Assembly (NCBI GenBank): GCA_947652605.1
Contig: OX393576.1
Span: 55,466,966-55,530,965, forward strand
Length of the DNA: 64,000 nt
Direction of reading: 5' to 3'
Source of the DNA: Elmis aenea
Lineage: Eukaryota; Arthropoda; Insecta; Coleoptera; Elmidae
The stretch's first letter is position 1. Each line of letters begins with the position of its first letter. The notes under the pieces are model-generated. The model was not told where the DNA came from and searched no databases. It was given only the letters and a program-made list of their open reading frames with translations. The position numbers were made by a program, and so were the translations under genes. Below are positions 33,620 to 45,076 of this stretch, piece by piece.

Positions 33620-36191
33620 CAGGGTGTCCCAAATTCGAGTAAGTGCATGGAGATCTCGCTTATCTTAAGAGCTGCGAGGTCGGTTAAATTAGGGCAAAGT
33701 TGCGAAATTAGATGCTCATCAAATACAGGGTGTCCCCGTTATCACAGCGAATATTTTAAGTGGTGATAGAGGACCTTTTTCTAAGAAAAAATTTCAAGTA
33801 AAATGTTTTCCTAAAATCAAATGCTAAGCTGATATCAACACTTACTTGATTTTTTTACACTTCTGAATGTATAAGACTCTGTAGCCGAAAATATCAATTT
33901 TATCGTAAAATACTTGCAAGCTTTTTAATAGAGCATGAAATTCTCTACAAAATTGGTTATAATCATTTTTTGTCTACAGGCAATGGTTTGAGAGTTATAA
34001 AGCAGTTTGTATAAAAAAATGTAAAAAATTTACAAAATTGAATTGTTTCTTAGACTTTGCAACCGCTGTATCTTTAAAACGAAAGGTTGTACAAAAAAAC
34101 CGACGGCCCATTCCGGATAGCAAATTTTATGGGCTACAACTTTGGTCAAGTGAAATTTTTTGAAATTCAAACCGATTTTTCGGAAAAGCTGAAAATAAGG
34201 AATAGAGTGCAAAAACAAAATTTCCTACAAATATTGTTTTGTATTTAAAAATGCTTTTAAAGAGAGTGCGATTACGTGATTGAAAATGATGGAGATCATT
34301 TTGAACACTTATTGAAGTAATTTTGTGGTTACATGTTAATTTTATTGCGTCCAGATGGATTTGCATTGTTTTGCATTTTATCGTTTTTTTTCCACCTTTT
34401 TCACTATTATAAACATTTCTATGATACATTTACTTTTATTGAGCAACATATTTACCGAAGTTGTAGTCCGTTAAATACCTTATCCGCAATAGGCATCCGT
34501 TTTGCTCTACGACGTTTCGTTAAAAAGATGCGGCGTTTTTAATAATTTACATAACTTATTTATATGCAATTTTACAATTTTTTGTTAAATTTGTTCGTTA
34601 GCTCCTTAAAAAAATGATAAGGGGTGGTTTTCTGAAGAATTTCAAACTTCATAAAAAGCTTTGAAACTGATGAGATACCTAATTTTATGAATGTTGCCGA
34701 TGCTATGGCATTTTTAAATACAAAATATCATAATTACCGGAAGTTTTTGTTTTTCGAAAACGATAAAATGCAAAACAATGCAAATCCATCTGGACGCAAT
34801 AAAATTAACATGTAACCACAAAATTACTTCAATAAGTCTTTAAAAGCATTTTTAAATACAAAACAATATTTGTAGGAAATTTTGTTTTTGCACTCTATTC
34901 CTTATTTTCGACTTTTCCGAAAAATCGGTTTTATTTTCCAAAACTTTCACTGGACCAAAGTTGTAGCCCATAAAATTTGCTATCCGGAATGGGCCGTCGG
35001 TTTTTTTGTACAACCTTTCTTTTTAAAGATACAGCGGTTGCAAAGCCTAAGAAACAATTCAATTTTGTAACTTTTTTAAAATTTTTTGTACAAACTGCTT
35101 TATAACTCTCAAACCATTGCCTGTAGACAAAAAATAAATAGAACTAATTTTGTAGAGAATTTTATGCTCTATTAAAAAGCTTCAAGGTATTTTAAGATAA
35201 AATTGATATTTTCGGCTACAGAGTCTTATAAATGCAGAAGTGTAAAAAAATCAAGTAAGTGTTGATATCAGATTAGCATTTGATTTTAGGAAAAAAATTT
35301 ACTTGAAATTTTTTCTTAGAAAAAGGTCGTCTATCACCACTTAAAATATTCGCGGTGATAACGGGGACACCCTGTATATGCAAATAAAATTTTCATAGCT
35401 GTCTTAGTTCAAAAGTTATTCAAGAAAAGCTGAAAAAATAGATTTTCGATTTTTTGCCCTATATCCTGCATTTTTTAAGATATCGACAATCTGGAAGCAC
35501 TTCTCCGCAATACACAAAAAGATAGCGAATAAATAAATAAATTAAAAATGCACTACCAGAACATAGTGCAAATAAAAATTGCGAACTAAAGCACAAATAT
35601 CCAAGAATTTCTAGCTGGTTGCAAATTATACAATTAATCAAGATCATATTAATGTCAAAATGACAGTTTTAACAGAACAAAAAAATTGTTGTTTTTTTAT
35701 TTTATTTTTTTCGTTCAAGATCAGTTGATTCAAAAATTGGACAAAATGAGTTTTTCTCAAAATCTTTGTGGTATAATATCAGTTTAGATATTAAGTATCG
35801 TATATCATTGAAGTCAGAGGACAAAATGCTATTCGACTATGAGATTAAAACTTTTTCGCCGTCTTTAAAAAAATGAAGTCGATGATGTTTCTGAAGAGAC
35901 GGAACGTTGTTGGAAATTTTATGTTATCTCAAAACATACAGTGTAAGAAGTTGCCGTGGAGAAGTGCTTCCAGATTGTCGATATCTTAAAAAATGTAGGA
36001 AATAGGGCAAAAAACGAAAATCAATTTTTTCAATTTCTCTTGAATAACTTTTGAACTAAGACAGCTATGAAAATTTTATTTGCATATATTTGATGAGCAT
36101 CTAATTTCGCAACTTTGCCCTAATTTAACCGACCTTGTAGCTCTTAAGATAACCGAGATCCCCATGCATTTACCCGATTTGGGACACCCTG
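33620..36191. mobile_element. CAGGGTG element (outer), hosting a second one
   Basis: CAGGGTGTCCCAAATTCGAG at the left and (reverse complement) CAGGGTGTCCCAAATCGGGT at the right, flanked by TA. Sequence from the left end through GATGCTCATCAAA is mirrored at 36085-36191. The inner element 33726-35374 sits 106 bp from the left end. No intact transposase. Confidence 0.85.
33726..35374. mobile_element. CAGGGTG element (inner), 1.65-kb palindrome
   Basis: Ends CAGGGTGTCCCCGTTATCAC and its near complement, flanked by TA. The halves are inverted copies nearly to the centre (about 34545-34680): for example TTGCATTGTTTTGCATTTTA near 34360 pairs with TAAAATGCAAAACAATGCAA near 34765. Open frames in the arms mirror each other and are unlikely to be genes. 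Confidence 0.85.
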
Positions 36192-36568
36192 TATACAGTC
36201 GGGAAAATGAACCGTTGAATGTTTTCTGCTTTTAGTAAGAGCAAAAAACTTTGATAGGTTGCACGCTATAAATTATTCAACTTCGTTGTAAATTTATTCA
36301 GCGGCCGCATAAAGTTGCTAAAACTTTTAAGTGGTATAAATTTAAAAAAAATAATAAAAAATTGAATGGAAAATTGATACTGCAGAACTTGGAGAATTTT
36401 GCAGTATACACAACAGCATGTAGCTAAATAATTACAAGTTTGTGGATTAAAGTTATTAAGGCATACAAATATAAATACTCTAGTACATAAAAAATTAAGG
36501 TACGAAAATAATATTTTTTTCAAGAGCAACAATAAACGATTGCAAGCAATAATAATAAAATCACTTAC
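36192..36568. other. Intronic DNA downstream of the TM6 exon
   Basis: AT-rich; nothing beyond the exon's 5' splice site (GTAAGTG on the minus strand starting at 36568). Confidence 0.4.
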
Positions 36569-36722
36569 CACAAAAAGATCACAACATATGGCGTCCAGCA
36601 CCATATAAAAACCAGAACTATGGTTACGGTCATTTTTAGTGTCCTACTTCTTGCTCTTTCGATGTTGCTAATATCAGAGCGTCTTAGTCGCATCCGTCCA
36701 CTTGAAGATTGATTATTCTCAG
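36569..36722 (-). CDS. AKH/ACP-receptor-like GPCR, exon with loop 3 and TM6
   Basis: The acceptor is TTTTTTTGCAG just upstream (minus strand) and the donor is GTAAGTG at 36568. The first two bases finish the Ala codon left by the exon ending at 52469. Intracellular loop 3 follows: [20 protein letters not shown], a basic stretch that contacts the G protein in this family. TM6 then reads [20 protein letters not shown] with the conserved CWTPY motif, ending IFLW. The final Trp codon is split (TG | G) and completed at 3367. The RRSD...ERARxRTLKMT phrase is typical of insect AKH/ACP receptors. This exon is too short to stand out as a plain open frame. Confidence 0.92.
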
Positions 36723-37899
36723 CTGCAAAAAATAATTTCCAAATAAAACGATTTTAAAATGAAAAATCTCTAAAAAAGCCAATTATTCAGCAAATTTTTG
36801 ATTTTATCCTTTTATATATTCGTGGGTTGATTATTACTTCAAAAACGCTAACACAGGACGGTACTAATTACCTATTTTCTGTAAAGGTTTTTGAGTTTAG
36901 GAGCAAGGAATTGAAAAATATTTATTTAGCTCATAAAAAATACATATCTTAAATTAATACTTTAAAAATTAAAAAAACAACTTAACAGTTTAAAGAAATG
37001 CCGAAACAATCAAATTGGTGGGAGTTACAACAAAATAAAAAAATCGAACTTTTCTTACATTCTTCATTTAAATAAATGTAACTTGTGTTTAAATAGTGAT
37101 ACATCAGTAGGTATATTTACAATAATGACGAGCATAAAAGACATTAAAGATTTAAGTCAAGTAGTCAATTTTCAATAATCTTACAACACAATCGCAAAGA
37201 AATTTATCATTATCTGGAAATACTGTTCAACGTTATTGAAAATTTGCACTCCGATTTCACCAGGAAGGGTCACGATATGTTGTCGCTAGAAAAACTAAAA
37301 AAATGAATTATAAAGGTAATTTTTGCCAACGAGTTGGCCATGAAACCGTTACGAGATAAAATCGAAACTCTTTCATTTACCAATGCGCGCATCCTTCGCA
37401 AGTAAAATGGTGCAAAGTTGTTGAAAAAATCTTAAACGGTTCTGGAAAAAAAACTGTTTTTCCTATGTTAAACGCCTATGCAAGTCGCATAGATTTAGTT
37501 ATAACAGATATACCACAACTTCTCAAATCATAGCGCTTTTGCAGGGGTTTCGTTTTTAACGTTTTTCTCCGGATCCGTTTAAGAAAAAAACCGGTTAACC
37601 GTTATTTATTGTCCGTAAAAGTGATGGTAACCTTCAACCAAAATAATTAAAAACCGTTTTTTTACTTACATCTTTTTTTAATAAAAATTACTTTAAAAAA
37701 ATGCAGAATCTGTATTAAATGCAACTAGTTTACCAGAAGTCGTTACTGAACGCTTGATTATACATTGTACATATATTATAAAATAATAAATAGATAATAT
37801 CTTTTCATACTTTGCATTCCTAACCTAAATAATACAAAAAAACCGGTTTTTTAATCGGTTTTTAAAACTGGTTAATAAGCTAAATCGCCCTGGAAAATA
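36723..37899. other. Intronic DNA between TM5 and TM6 exons
   Basis: AT-rich, with no clear gene. Some of it (from about 37200) may belong to the degraded element ending at 38332. Confidence 0.3.
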
Positions 37900-38332
37900 C
37901 CACTGCCAACTCTGATGCATCTTGTGGCTCGTTTATTAACTGCTCGAATGTTTGACAATGAAGTATAGGTACTTTCAACATGGCGCCGCGCTTCTCCATT
38001 TTAGTCATGGTGTACGAAATTTTTTAAATACTCGTTTACCTAATCGTTGGATTGGCAGAGGCGGTTCCAAAATTTGCCACGGAGGTCGTCAAAACAAAAC
38101 TTCTTGATTAATGTCTTGGGTAGATGAAATTATTGGTTTATGATCGCATTTATTTATAATGTTTATCACAACAAAAACTTACTTACGCTCGAAAACAAAA
38201 GACGATAACCAATTTTAGTTTTCACCATTAACTTTTTCTTGGAAAAAGGTATCGAGGATGCGCGGTCCGTTTTTTGATACCTCTTATAGTCACCGAGATT
38301 CCCTATTTAAACATCGAAATTTGCCCACCCTG
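37900..38332 (+). pseudogene. IS630/Tc1-mariner-like transposase relic and element end
   Basis: Near 38022-38085 the frame reads FLNTRLPNRWIGRGGSKICH, resembling the block before WPPRSPDLTP in DDE_3-type transposases. The surrounding frame is heavily broken. The segment ends at CACCCTG (38326-38332) followed by TA, preceded by the 'gagattccc' phrase common to these ends. The left end was not located. Confidence 0.55.
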
Positions 38333-40811
38333 TATATGGTATATGGAGAAAAGTGAAGTTCACTTATTTCAAGTGAGATATTTTACTGCCTTGTATTTAA
38401 TGAATAAAGATTAAATTGTGATAAAACCGGTTAAACCCGAGTTTATTTCGCTTTCGTCATTGAACGAAAAATGGTAATTTCGTTTTCATTTTAGTGTTTA
38501 TAAAAATATCGGTTAATTTCGTTTAAAGTTTTCTTTATCGTTCCGTTCTCAGTCCCTGATAAGTACATTATGAAATAATTGATTTTACAAAAACTGCAAT
38601 AAATTATGATTTACATGAAACGTTTAACAAAATAACTTTAATGGTTGAAATACCATAAAAACACTTTGTGCGTGTACTCGTAAATTTTGTAAATTATAGG
38701 TACGTTTAAATTATTGTATGTTTGCAAAAGCAAATATAAAACGTTGTTGGCATCTCTAGTACACATTAGTTTATTATATCAATGAATTTAAATTACAATA
38801 TCGGATTGCTGCAATGTTTATTAATTGCATTTAATGATTTCTCGAATTGCTTCGGACATAACATAAGTTCATAAGTAACAACGTTTTCTTAACCCTTAAG
38901 CGATTCAACGGATATACATATATTAGTAGGCGTTGAGAATAACCCGTATTACAATAGGACCGCAAATTGTATGCGTCAAGCGGATTTACTTATGGTTATA
39001 TCTGGCGTTCACCAAGGGTTCTCAGCAACAAATGAGAGCTCCGCTGCCCTTAAGCTACCATAAATGTCAGAAATGTCTGATCGAAGAAGGTGTAACAACC
39101 TCACATCACTAGCTGAATCGAGTGTCTATGAAAGATTATTCAGTTATCATTTTGAACCAATTCTGATGCTTTTTCTTTACTTGTATTGTATTGCTGATAT
39201 CTTTTTACGTTGCGTTATGTTTGAATTAAAAAAAGTCGAATAAAGCTTAAAAAAAAGCAATATTTTAACAACTTTGTTTGGCGATAACAGTCTACAACTA
39301 AAATTAAGTACAATATGCTGCAAATTAAATTGCCACTTAAGCAGATAACTCTCTTAATTAAAAATATTGCTAAATAGATAACAGCCTAAAATGGATAATT
39401 ATTTAAGTGCCAAGATCCAGGATGACAACTGTCGGCCGCTTTACATGAGTAACTTTGTTATTATAACAGTTAAAATTCTAGTAAAGTTAATTATATCCAC
39501 AAAATTAACCAATGTAACCGAATTTATGGAAAAACTTATTAAGCGAAAATATCTTGTTGAACTGTAATAAAATAAAGTTGTAGAAAAGTAATGTTTAGAT
39601 AATTATACGTAGATTTTGACTAAGATAATTCATTTTTTAAGTTGAATGGTTGTCGAGATCTAAACCAATCATTTTTTTTAAATGTCTGTTGTCTCATGAA
39701 AAATAATTTTGTTCTGCTTTCATTAATTTATAAATTGTTATGGGTTTAAAGTTTAAATGTTGTTCTTTTTAGAATTATAATGCATGTTTATCATAATATT
39801 TTGTCTACAAATGAATTAAAATTTAAAAAATGCTATTAAATACAACTGAAGTACGAAACAAAAACAACATAGTCTTGTGATTTTAACTTATTCATAACGA
39901 ATGTAGAAAAAAGCTTTATCATTAATTGTTTGTTTTTCTTAAAAAATATTTTAATATTCTGTGCATCACAGTTTCTCTTAAATATACATGCAATAAAAAC
40001 AGCCTTCATGTAAAATATGCAATAAATTTAAATGACAAAAATATTTAAAAGGAAACTGAATTATAATACAGTTGATAAAATAATACTCCTAATTAATTAA
40101 ATCAAAACTAATTGTAATAGTCGTTTTTCATCGTTTTTCAAAGAACCGAAAACTTAGTTGAATTTATTACATAAAAACTGTGATGCAGAGAATATAATAA
40201 TGTGTTTACTTACATTGATCACTATATAAATAAATTAAGTTAATAACAATACGTAGAATATCTATCGAAACGAGGCTAAATATACTTATCACAATATGGT
40301 AAATACATAGTTCCTTTGTCCGTTTCTATACATCCTGTGTTAAAAACGTTTCACGATTAACCAATTACGTATCTACTGAAACAATTGCTTAATGTTAATA
40401 ATTGATATCAACAAAAGCGTTAATGCAACTTTGGAAAGGTTTACTTTGTAATATAAGCTTAGCTGCGCAAACACAACTAAATTAATAGAAAACGAAGTGA
40501 AGTTTTTATTTGTCTTCCCTTGATTGCGAAAACTAAGTATTCTAGAGCCCGCAGAACCAAATCTTTACGTTCTACCACCAAGTGCAATAATCTATAAATA
40601 ACAAAATAGTGCAATGTTAAAGATGTTTAATATTTATGCGTTTAAAGTGCAAACGAAATAAAATGTGCAAGATACGAAAAATTATTTACACTTAATCAAG
40701 GCATCAGCAATCATGAACACTGTTCTCAAGTAGTTTGGATTTTTATGGCGGAGGCGCGAGTGTTTCCTCCAATATTTTTCTAATCCACTCAAAAATAGAT
40801 TATTACCTATA
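38333..40811. other. Intronic DNA, nothing recognised
   Basis: About 2.5 kb of AT-rich sequence with no domain-bearing frame, tRNA-like structure, TIR or long repeat that I can see. Confidence 0.4.
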
Positions 40812-41551
40812 CAGGGTGGTGCTTTTTTCGATGCTCACCATTGCTATCTTGGAAACGGTAAGAGATACAAGGTCGAATAAATTAGAGAAAAGTTGCACAT
40901 TTTTATGGCGATTAAGAATCTGAAAAGAAATCCTGGATATTTTGATTCGTTTTTGATTTATTACAAAAAAAAACTGAAAAATGTGATTTTAGAAAAATAT
41001 TACTATCTTCCCTACCATTGACGCTATTTCATTTAAACTTGGTAACTGTATGTTTTTGACCGTCCTGGGTTTGATGGCGTCAACAGAAATTTTCTAAACC
41101 TTCTAGATTTCAAGTTGCGAAAGTCAACTTTTTTATTTCTTATGGCCGCCATATTGGATTTTTAGACCATCAGACAGACAAAAAAATTAGCTTTTCAGAT
41201 TGGTAACCAACATACCTTGTTTCTTTCAAAAAACTTGTTGAAATTTGAAAATTTGTATAAATAATCTATAAAACCGCGAATGTTCTGAAAAACAATTGAA
41301 ATTATAATATAAATAAAAGTGACACAGCATTTTATAGGTCTAATAAAATAACAAAATAGCAATAAATTTAAAACACCAGATAAATAATTATTTAAATTAT
41401 TTAAAGTGCGCGCCGTTATGTACGTATACGTATGATGTAGTGGTTAGTGCTCAAATTAATTTCGTCCACTGCCTTTAGGATAGTTTGTCTCGAAATAGTC
41501 GAAAGCATTTTTGATTTTACGACGAAGAAGTTTAATATTTCCGTTAGGGTT

Positions 41552-43078
41552 TGTTACGTTATTATTGTCCGATTGGGAGTTAGGTCCCATGAGTAGTAGT
41601 TTCAGCTTATTTTAGTAGCTCCAGTGACCAGTCTTTTTCCACGCATGTCCAAATTATATTACATCCGTTTCAACGTCACTTCTGTTCTTATGGTCTGTAG
41701 TCAAAGACATCTGCTTGTTGTGATTTAAAGAATCCATGAAAATCTTGGTGTAATATCGGTGGGTGCCGACTTTCTAAGTCACGCTAGTGCGAATTTGTTC
41801 CTACCAATAAAACCATTGGATGATTTATTAACGCTGAGACAGGTAATCTTTTTCTTTGAACCACGTGAAAATTGGAGGTTATCATATATTTCTTTTCTTT
41901 TAGGTGTCTTTAAGCTTTGTCTTTAAGCTTTGTCTTTAAGCTTTGTCTTTAAGCTTTGTCTTTAAGCTTTGTCTTTAAGCTTGGTTGTACAGCTTTGTCG
42001 TTAAGTTTGGTCTCAAGCTTATTCGTACGTTTTGGGCTTTAAGCTTTGTTCTTAAGTTTGGTCTTAAGTTTCGTTTTGTGTGAGCTCCGGTCCAGTTATC
42101 CTGGCCCGCCCAGCTGTTAGCTTGTTTAAGCTTTGGACGTACTATTACTGTCAAGTGTTCCGTCTGTCGATGTACTACCGCTAAACTACGGACAGCATTT
42201 CCGACAACATCTCTTCTCCTTCAACGTGCCTTCGGCGGCTCAGCGAAAGCTAAGAATATCTATTTAAGCCCCGACTGTTAGCTACGTTCTTAATATTTTT
42301 ATTATTTCTGTTAACTATTGTAGAGCCTTCAGCTCGTTACTACTGTTAGTTCACTGTCTTTTTTTCTTACATTTAATTAGGAACTGTACTTTGGTTAGTG
42401 TTACTTAGTAACAATTAAATTAATCTGTTATTATCCTACGTTCTCAACAACCCTTGAGTGGCTTTGTCGTCACCATAATTTCTTTTAGTCGTACCTTACG
42501 ATTAATAAGTTAGGGACCGTACTCCGTTTGCAAAGTATTTTTGGTTATGTTATCGTTCGGTGATTTTAGTGCCGCAACTTTTGATAGGTAGGAGAGCTCT
42601 TCCACTTAAGCGGATTGTATTTTCATTGAAACTGAATTATTATTCTTTTACATATTTATTTGTGTATTGTAAATAGGTACTTGCAAACACAGGAACAGGA
42701 CCAACCTTATTTCGTAGTATATGTACTTTCTTTTCGTTTAATTTTAGCGAATGGTTTTATTAGCCTTTCAAGCCTGTTGAGACCAGGAGTTGTTATCGTC
42801 AAGCATATTCTTTGTTTTATTTTTAATTTCAAACTGTTTTTATTTATTATTAAAGGCATATATCGTTCAAGCCTACGAGTTCTTTTATTTCTTTTCTTAG
42901 GTTTTTTCGCTATTTTACCTTACCGAATAAATAGTGTGGCGCCCTTATTGATATCTACAAGTTTAGTTCTAATTTGGACCTACCCCCTTCTCGTCTGACT
43001 TAGCCGCGAGTCCGAATCACCCGTTCTTGTTGTACGAGTATAGGCTTTCTTTATTAAGTGGCCGATATTCATGTAACA
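41552..43078 (+). repeat. 5' LTR of the Ty3/Gypsy element (1527 bp)
   Basis: Begins TGTTAC and ends GTAACA. It is preceded by GGTT (41548-41551), the target duplication. Near 41906-41983 there are six tandem copies of GTCTTTAAGCTTT. AATAAA at 42926-42931 is a candidate polyadenylation signal. A 112-codon open frame (42660-42998), conserved in the other LTR, shows no domain and is probably fortuitous. Confidence 0.95.
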
Positions 43079-43684
43079 AAATTGGCGCCCAACATTAGGG
43101 GCCTTGTGTAACTAAACCTTATTGGCCTTGTGTAACTGTACTTTACTCGTTTAGGGACTTGTTTGATAATTGCCTTTATTTTGAAAATTTTTCTGTTGGA
43201 CTATTTTTCTAAAATTTTATTTCTTGCTACGTGTGTTGCATATATCTAGGCGTTCCTAATAAATGCAAGCATACATTTATCCTAGCTTCGCGACGATTCT
43301 TTAGGTTTTGACTTCTCTGCTGGACGTTTTCGTTGTTACTACCTGGGTTTCGGGATTTCTGATATACAGGGTGGAACAACAATTTTGTACTTTTTTTTTT
43401 ATTGGTTCTATAGATTCCTTAGGTGGTTCTATGCAATTTAGCACATTTTCTATATACAGAGCCAGTAAAAATTTTTGTCCAAATTTTCTTTTATCGCTTT
43501 TTAGGTTTTTGGAAGTCTTTTGCGACCAGACTTGATACGTAGGTACAGTTTCGGTCAAAAATTTAGTCCAAATAATTTTTCTTTTAGGCTATTTAGTTGC
43601 TTTTTCTTTCTTTTTGGGTTGTTTTCTTCCTTCTCGAAGGAAAGTTAATTACTTGTTATACTTTACTGATCTTGACTAGATACA
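43079..43684 (+). other. Gypsy leader with primer-binding site
   Basis: TGGCGCCCAAC at 43083-43093 is complementary to the 3' end of insect tRNA-Lys(CTT), including CCA, and so is the primer site for minus-strand synthesis, four bases inside the LTR. A lone CAGGGTGGAAC at about 43370 looks like a mini-element terminus in the leader, but no matching end was found. Gag begins at 43685. Confidence 0.75.
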
Positions 43685-45076
43685 ATGGCACCGTTGTGCA
43701 TTTGGAAAGATTTTATTGACTCTCTGAATCAAGGTGAGCTCGCGTATGAGTTAACGAGCCGTGGTTTTCCGTCCGCTACAGTAGCCGAGATGAGAAAGTC
43801 AGTTCGTGGCGTGCTTAAATTAGATTCAGAAAAATCGCTATCGCAAGTTGCCTATACGGTTGAGTTTAGCGATGATAAGTTAGCTATTACTAGAAATTTA
43901 ATTGAATTAGAATCGGCACTTCAAACTTTTGAAGGTGATACGAAAGCTGCGTGCTTCCGTCGAACTTCGGCGCTGATGAAACATACTGATCGACGCCTTG
44001 AACTCGCTAACCCTACTACCGGCGAGATGAAAAGTCAACTTAATGCGCTTCGACTGCGTGCGCTTGAGCTTAAATCAGATTTCGAAAACGCTTACAAACG
44101 CGCGTTACGCGATCAGACTGTTCCACCAACCACAAGTACTCCACTTCGTAATGCGGTGACACATGCGTCAGATGACTCGTCCGACGAAGGCGATATTCTA
44201 GTTCCTCCGGTTTCTCAAATATTTTCTGCAAGGTTTGTTCCTGTCTCGAAATGGGGCATTACGTTTAGTGGACGAAGCGATGCTTCCGTTAGCTCTTTCT
44301 TGGAACGTGTTGAAGAACTAAGAATAGCGCGTAATGTTACTACCTCTCAATTATTTTTTTCGGCTATCGACCTGTTTGAAGGCGATGCTCTTCTATGGTA
44401 TCGTTCGGTGCGTGAGGATATTCGCGATTGGACTTCTCTAGTCATTAATCTTCGTCAAGCATTTTTACCATCAGATTATGACGAGAGATTGAGACAGGAA
44501 ATCTACAATCGCTTACAAGGATCTTCCGAACGCCCAACCTTATTTGTCGCTGCGATGCGTAATTTATTTCGCAGATTGACCTTCATTCCTTCTGAGTCTG
44601 AACAACTTCATCGTATTATCGGTAATCTACGTCCTAAATATTCGCAAAGCTTACTTTTTCAACAACCAACTACTTTTACTAAACTCATTTCCTTGTTACG
44701 CACGTTAGAGGATGCAGAGATTCGGAATCGACGTTTTGAACCTCGATCTGGACCCGAACCTTTGCTGGAACCTGACTTAGCGTGTACGCAACGATCTTCT
44801 CGCCAACGTATCGATAAAGTTGATGTTCCTTCTTCTCTTGAACGTACTAAACCTGTCGCGTCTGTTTCTACCTCGACTGCGGTATGTTCTAGGACTGTTC
44901 CTGTTTCTTCTTCTAAACCTTTCGCTTCCATGACGTGCTGGAATTGTGGGAAAACCGGTCATGTTTCTCCTTCTTGTCCCCAACCCCAGAAACGTCACTG
45001 TTATAAGTGTGGCCAACCGAACCACACTACTCGGACTTGTCCGAAATGTAACAATAATAAGCCTTCGGAAAACTAA
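43685..45076 (+). CDS. Gypsy Gag polyprotein
   Basis: A 463-residue structural protein that forms the cytoplasmic particle and binds the element RNA. Residues ~190-350 match the Ty3/Gypsy retrotransposon gag (capsid) domain, with ALLWYRSVREDIRDW and LPSDYDERLRQEI. Two CX2CX4HX4C zinc knuckles end the protein: CWNCGKTGHVSPSC and CYKCGQPNHTTRTC. The Met at 43685 (context ACAATGG) is the first in the frame. The stop at 45074-45076 overlaps the open pol frame by 16 nt. Confidence 0.93.
   Translation: MAPLCIWKDFIDSLNQGELAYELTSRGFPSATVAEMRKSVRGVLKLDSEKSLSQVAYTVEFSDDKLAITRNLIELESALQTFEGDTKAACFRRTSALMKHTDRRLELANPTTGEMKSQLNALRLRALELKSDFENAYKRALRDQTVPPTTSTPLRNAVTHASDDSSDEGDILVPPVSQIFSARFVPVSKWGITFSGRSDASVSSFLERVEELRIARNVTTSQLFFSAIDLFEGDALLWYRSVREDIRDWTSLVINLRQAFLPSDYDERLRQEIYNRLQGSSERPTLFVAAMRNLFRRLTFIPSESEQLHRIIGNLRPKYSQSLLFQQPTTFTKLISLLRTLEDAEIRNRRFEPRSGPEPLLEPDLACTQRSSRQRIDKVDVPSSLERTKPVASVSTSTAVCSRTVPVSSSKPFASMTCWNCGKTGHVSPSCPQPQKRHCYKCGQPNHTTRTCPKCNNNKPSEN

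Noticed and set aside
34030..35070. Repeated open frames starting MFLHSIPYF on both strands
   Set aside because: Explained by the arms of the 33726-35374 palindrome; no coding signature.
41432..41452. tRNA A-box-like sequence TAGTGGTTAGTGCTC
   Set aside because: No B box GGTTCGANNCC or cloverleaf downstream.
42660..42998. 112-codon open frame in the LTR, repeated at 50375-50713
   Set aside because: Present twice only because the LTRs are near-identical; no domain, and it overlaps the likely polyadenylation signal. Not supported as a gene.
43301..43558. Open frames in the Gypsy leader on both strands
   Set aside because: No domain; position between primer site and gag is normally untranslated.
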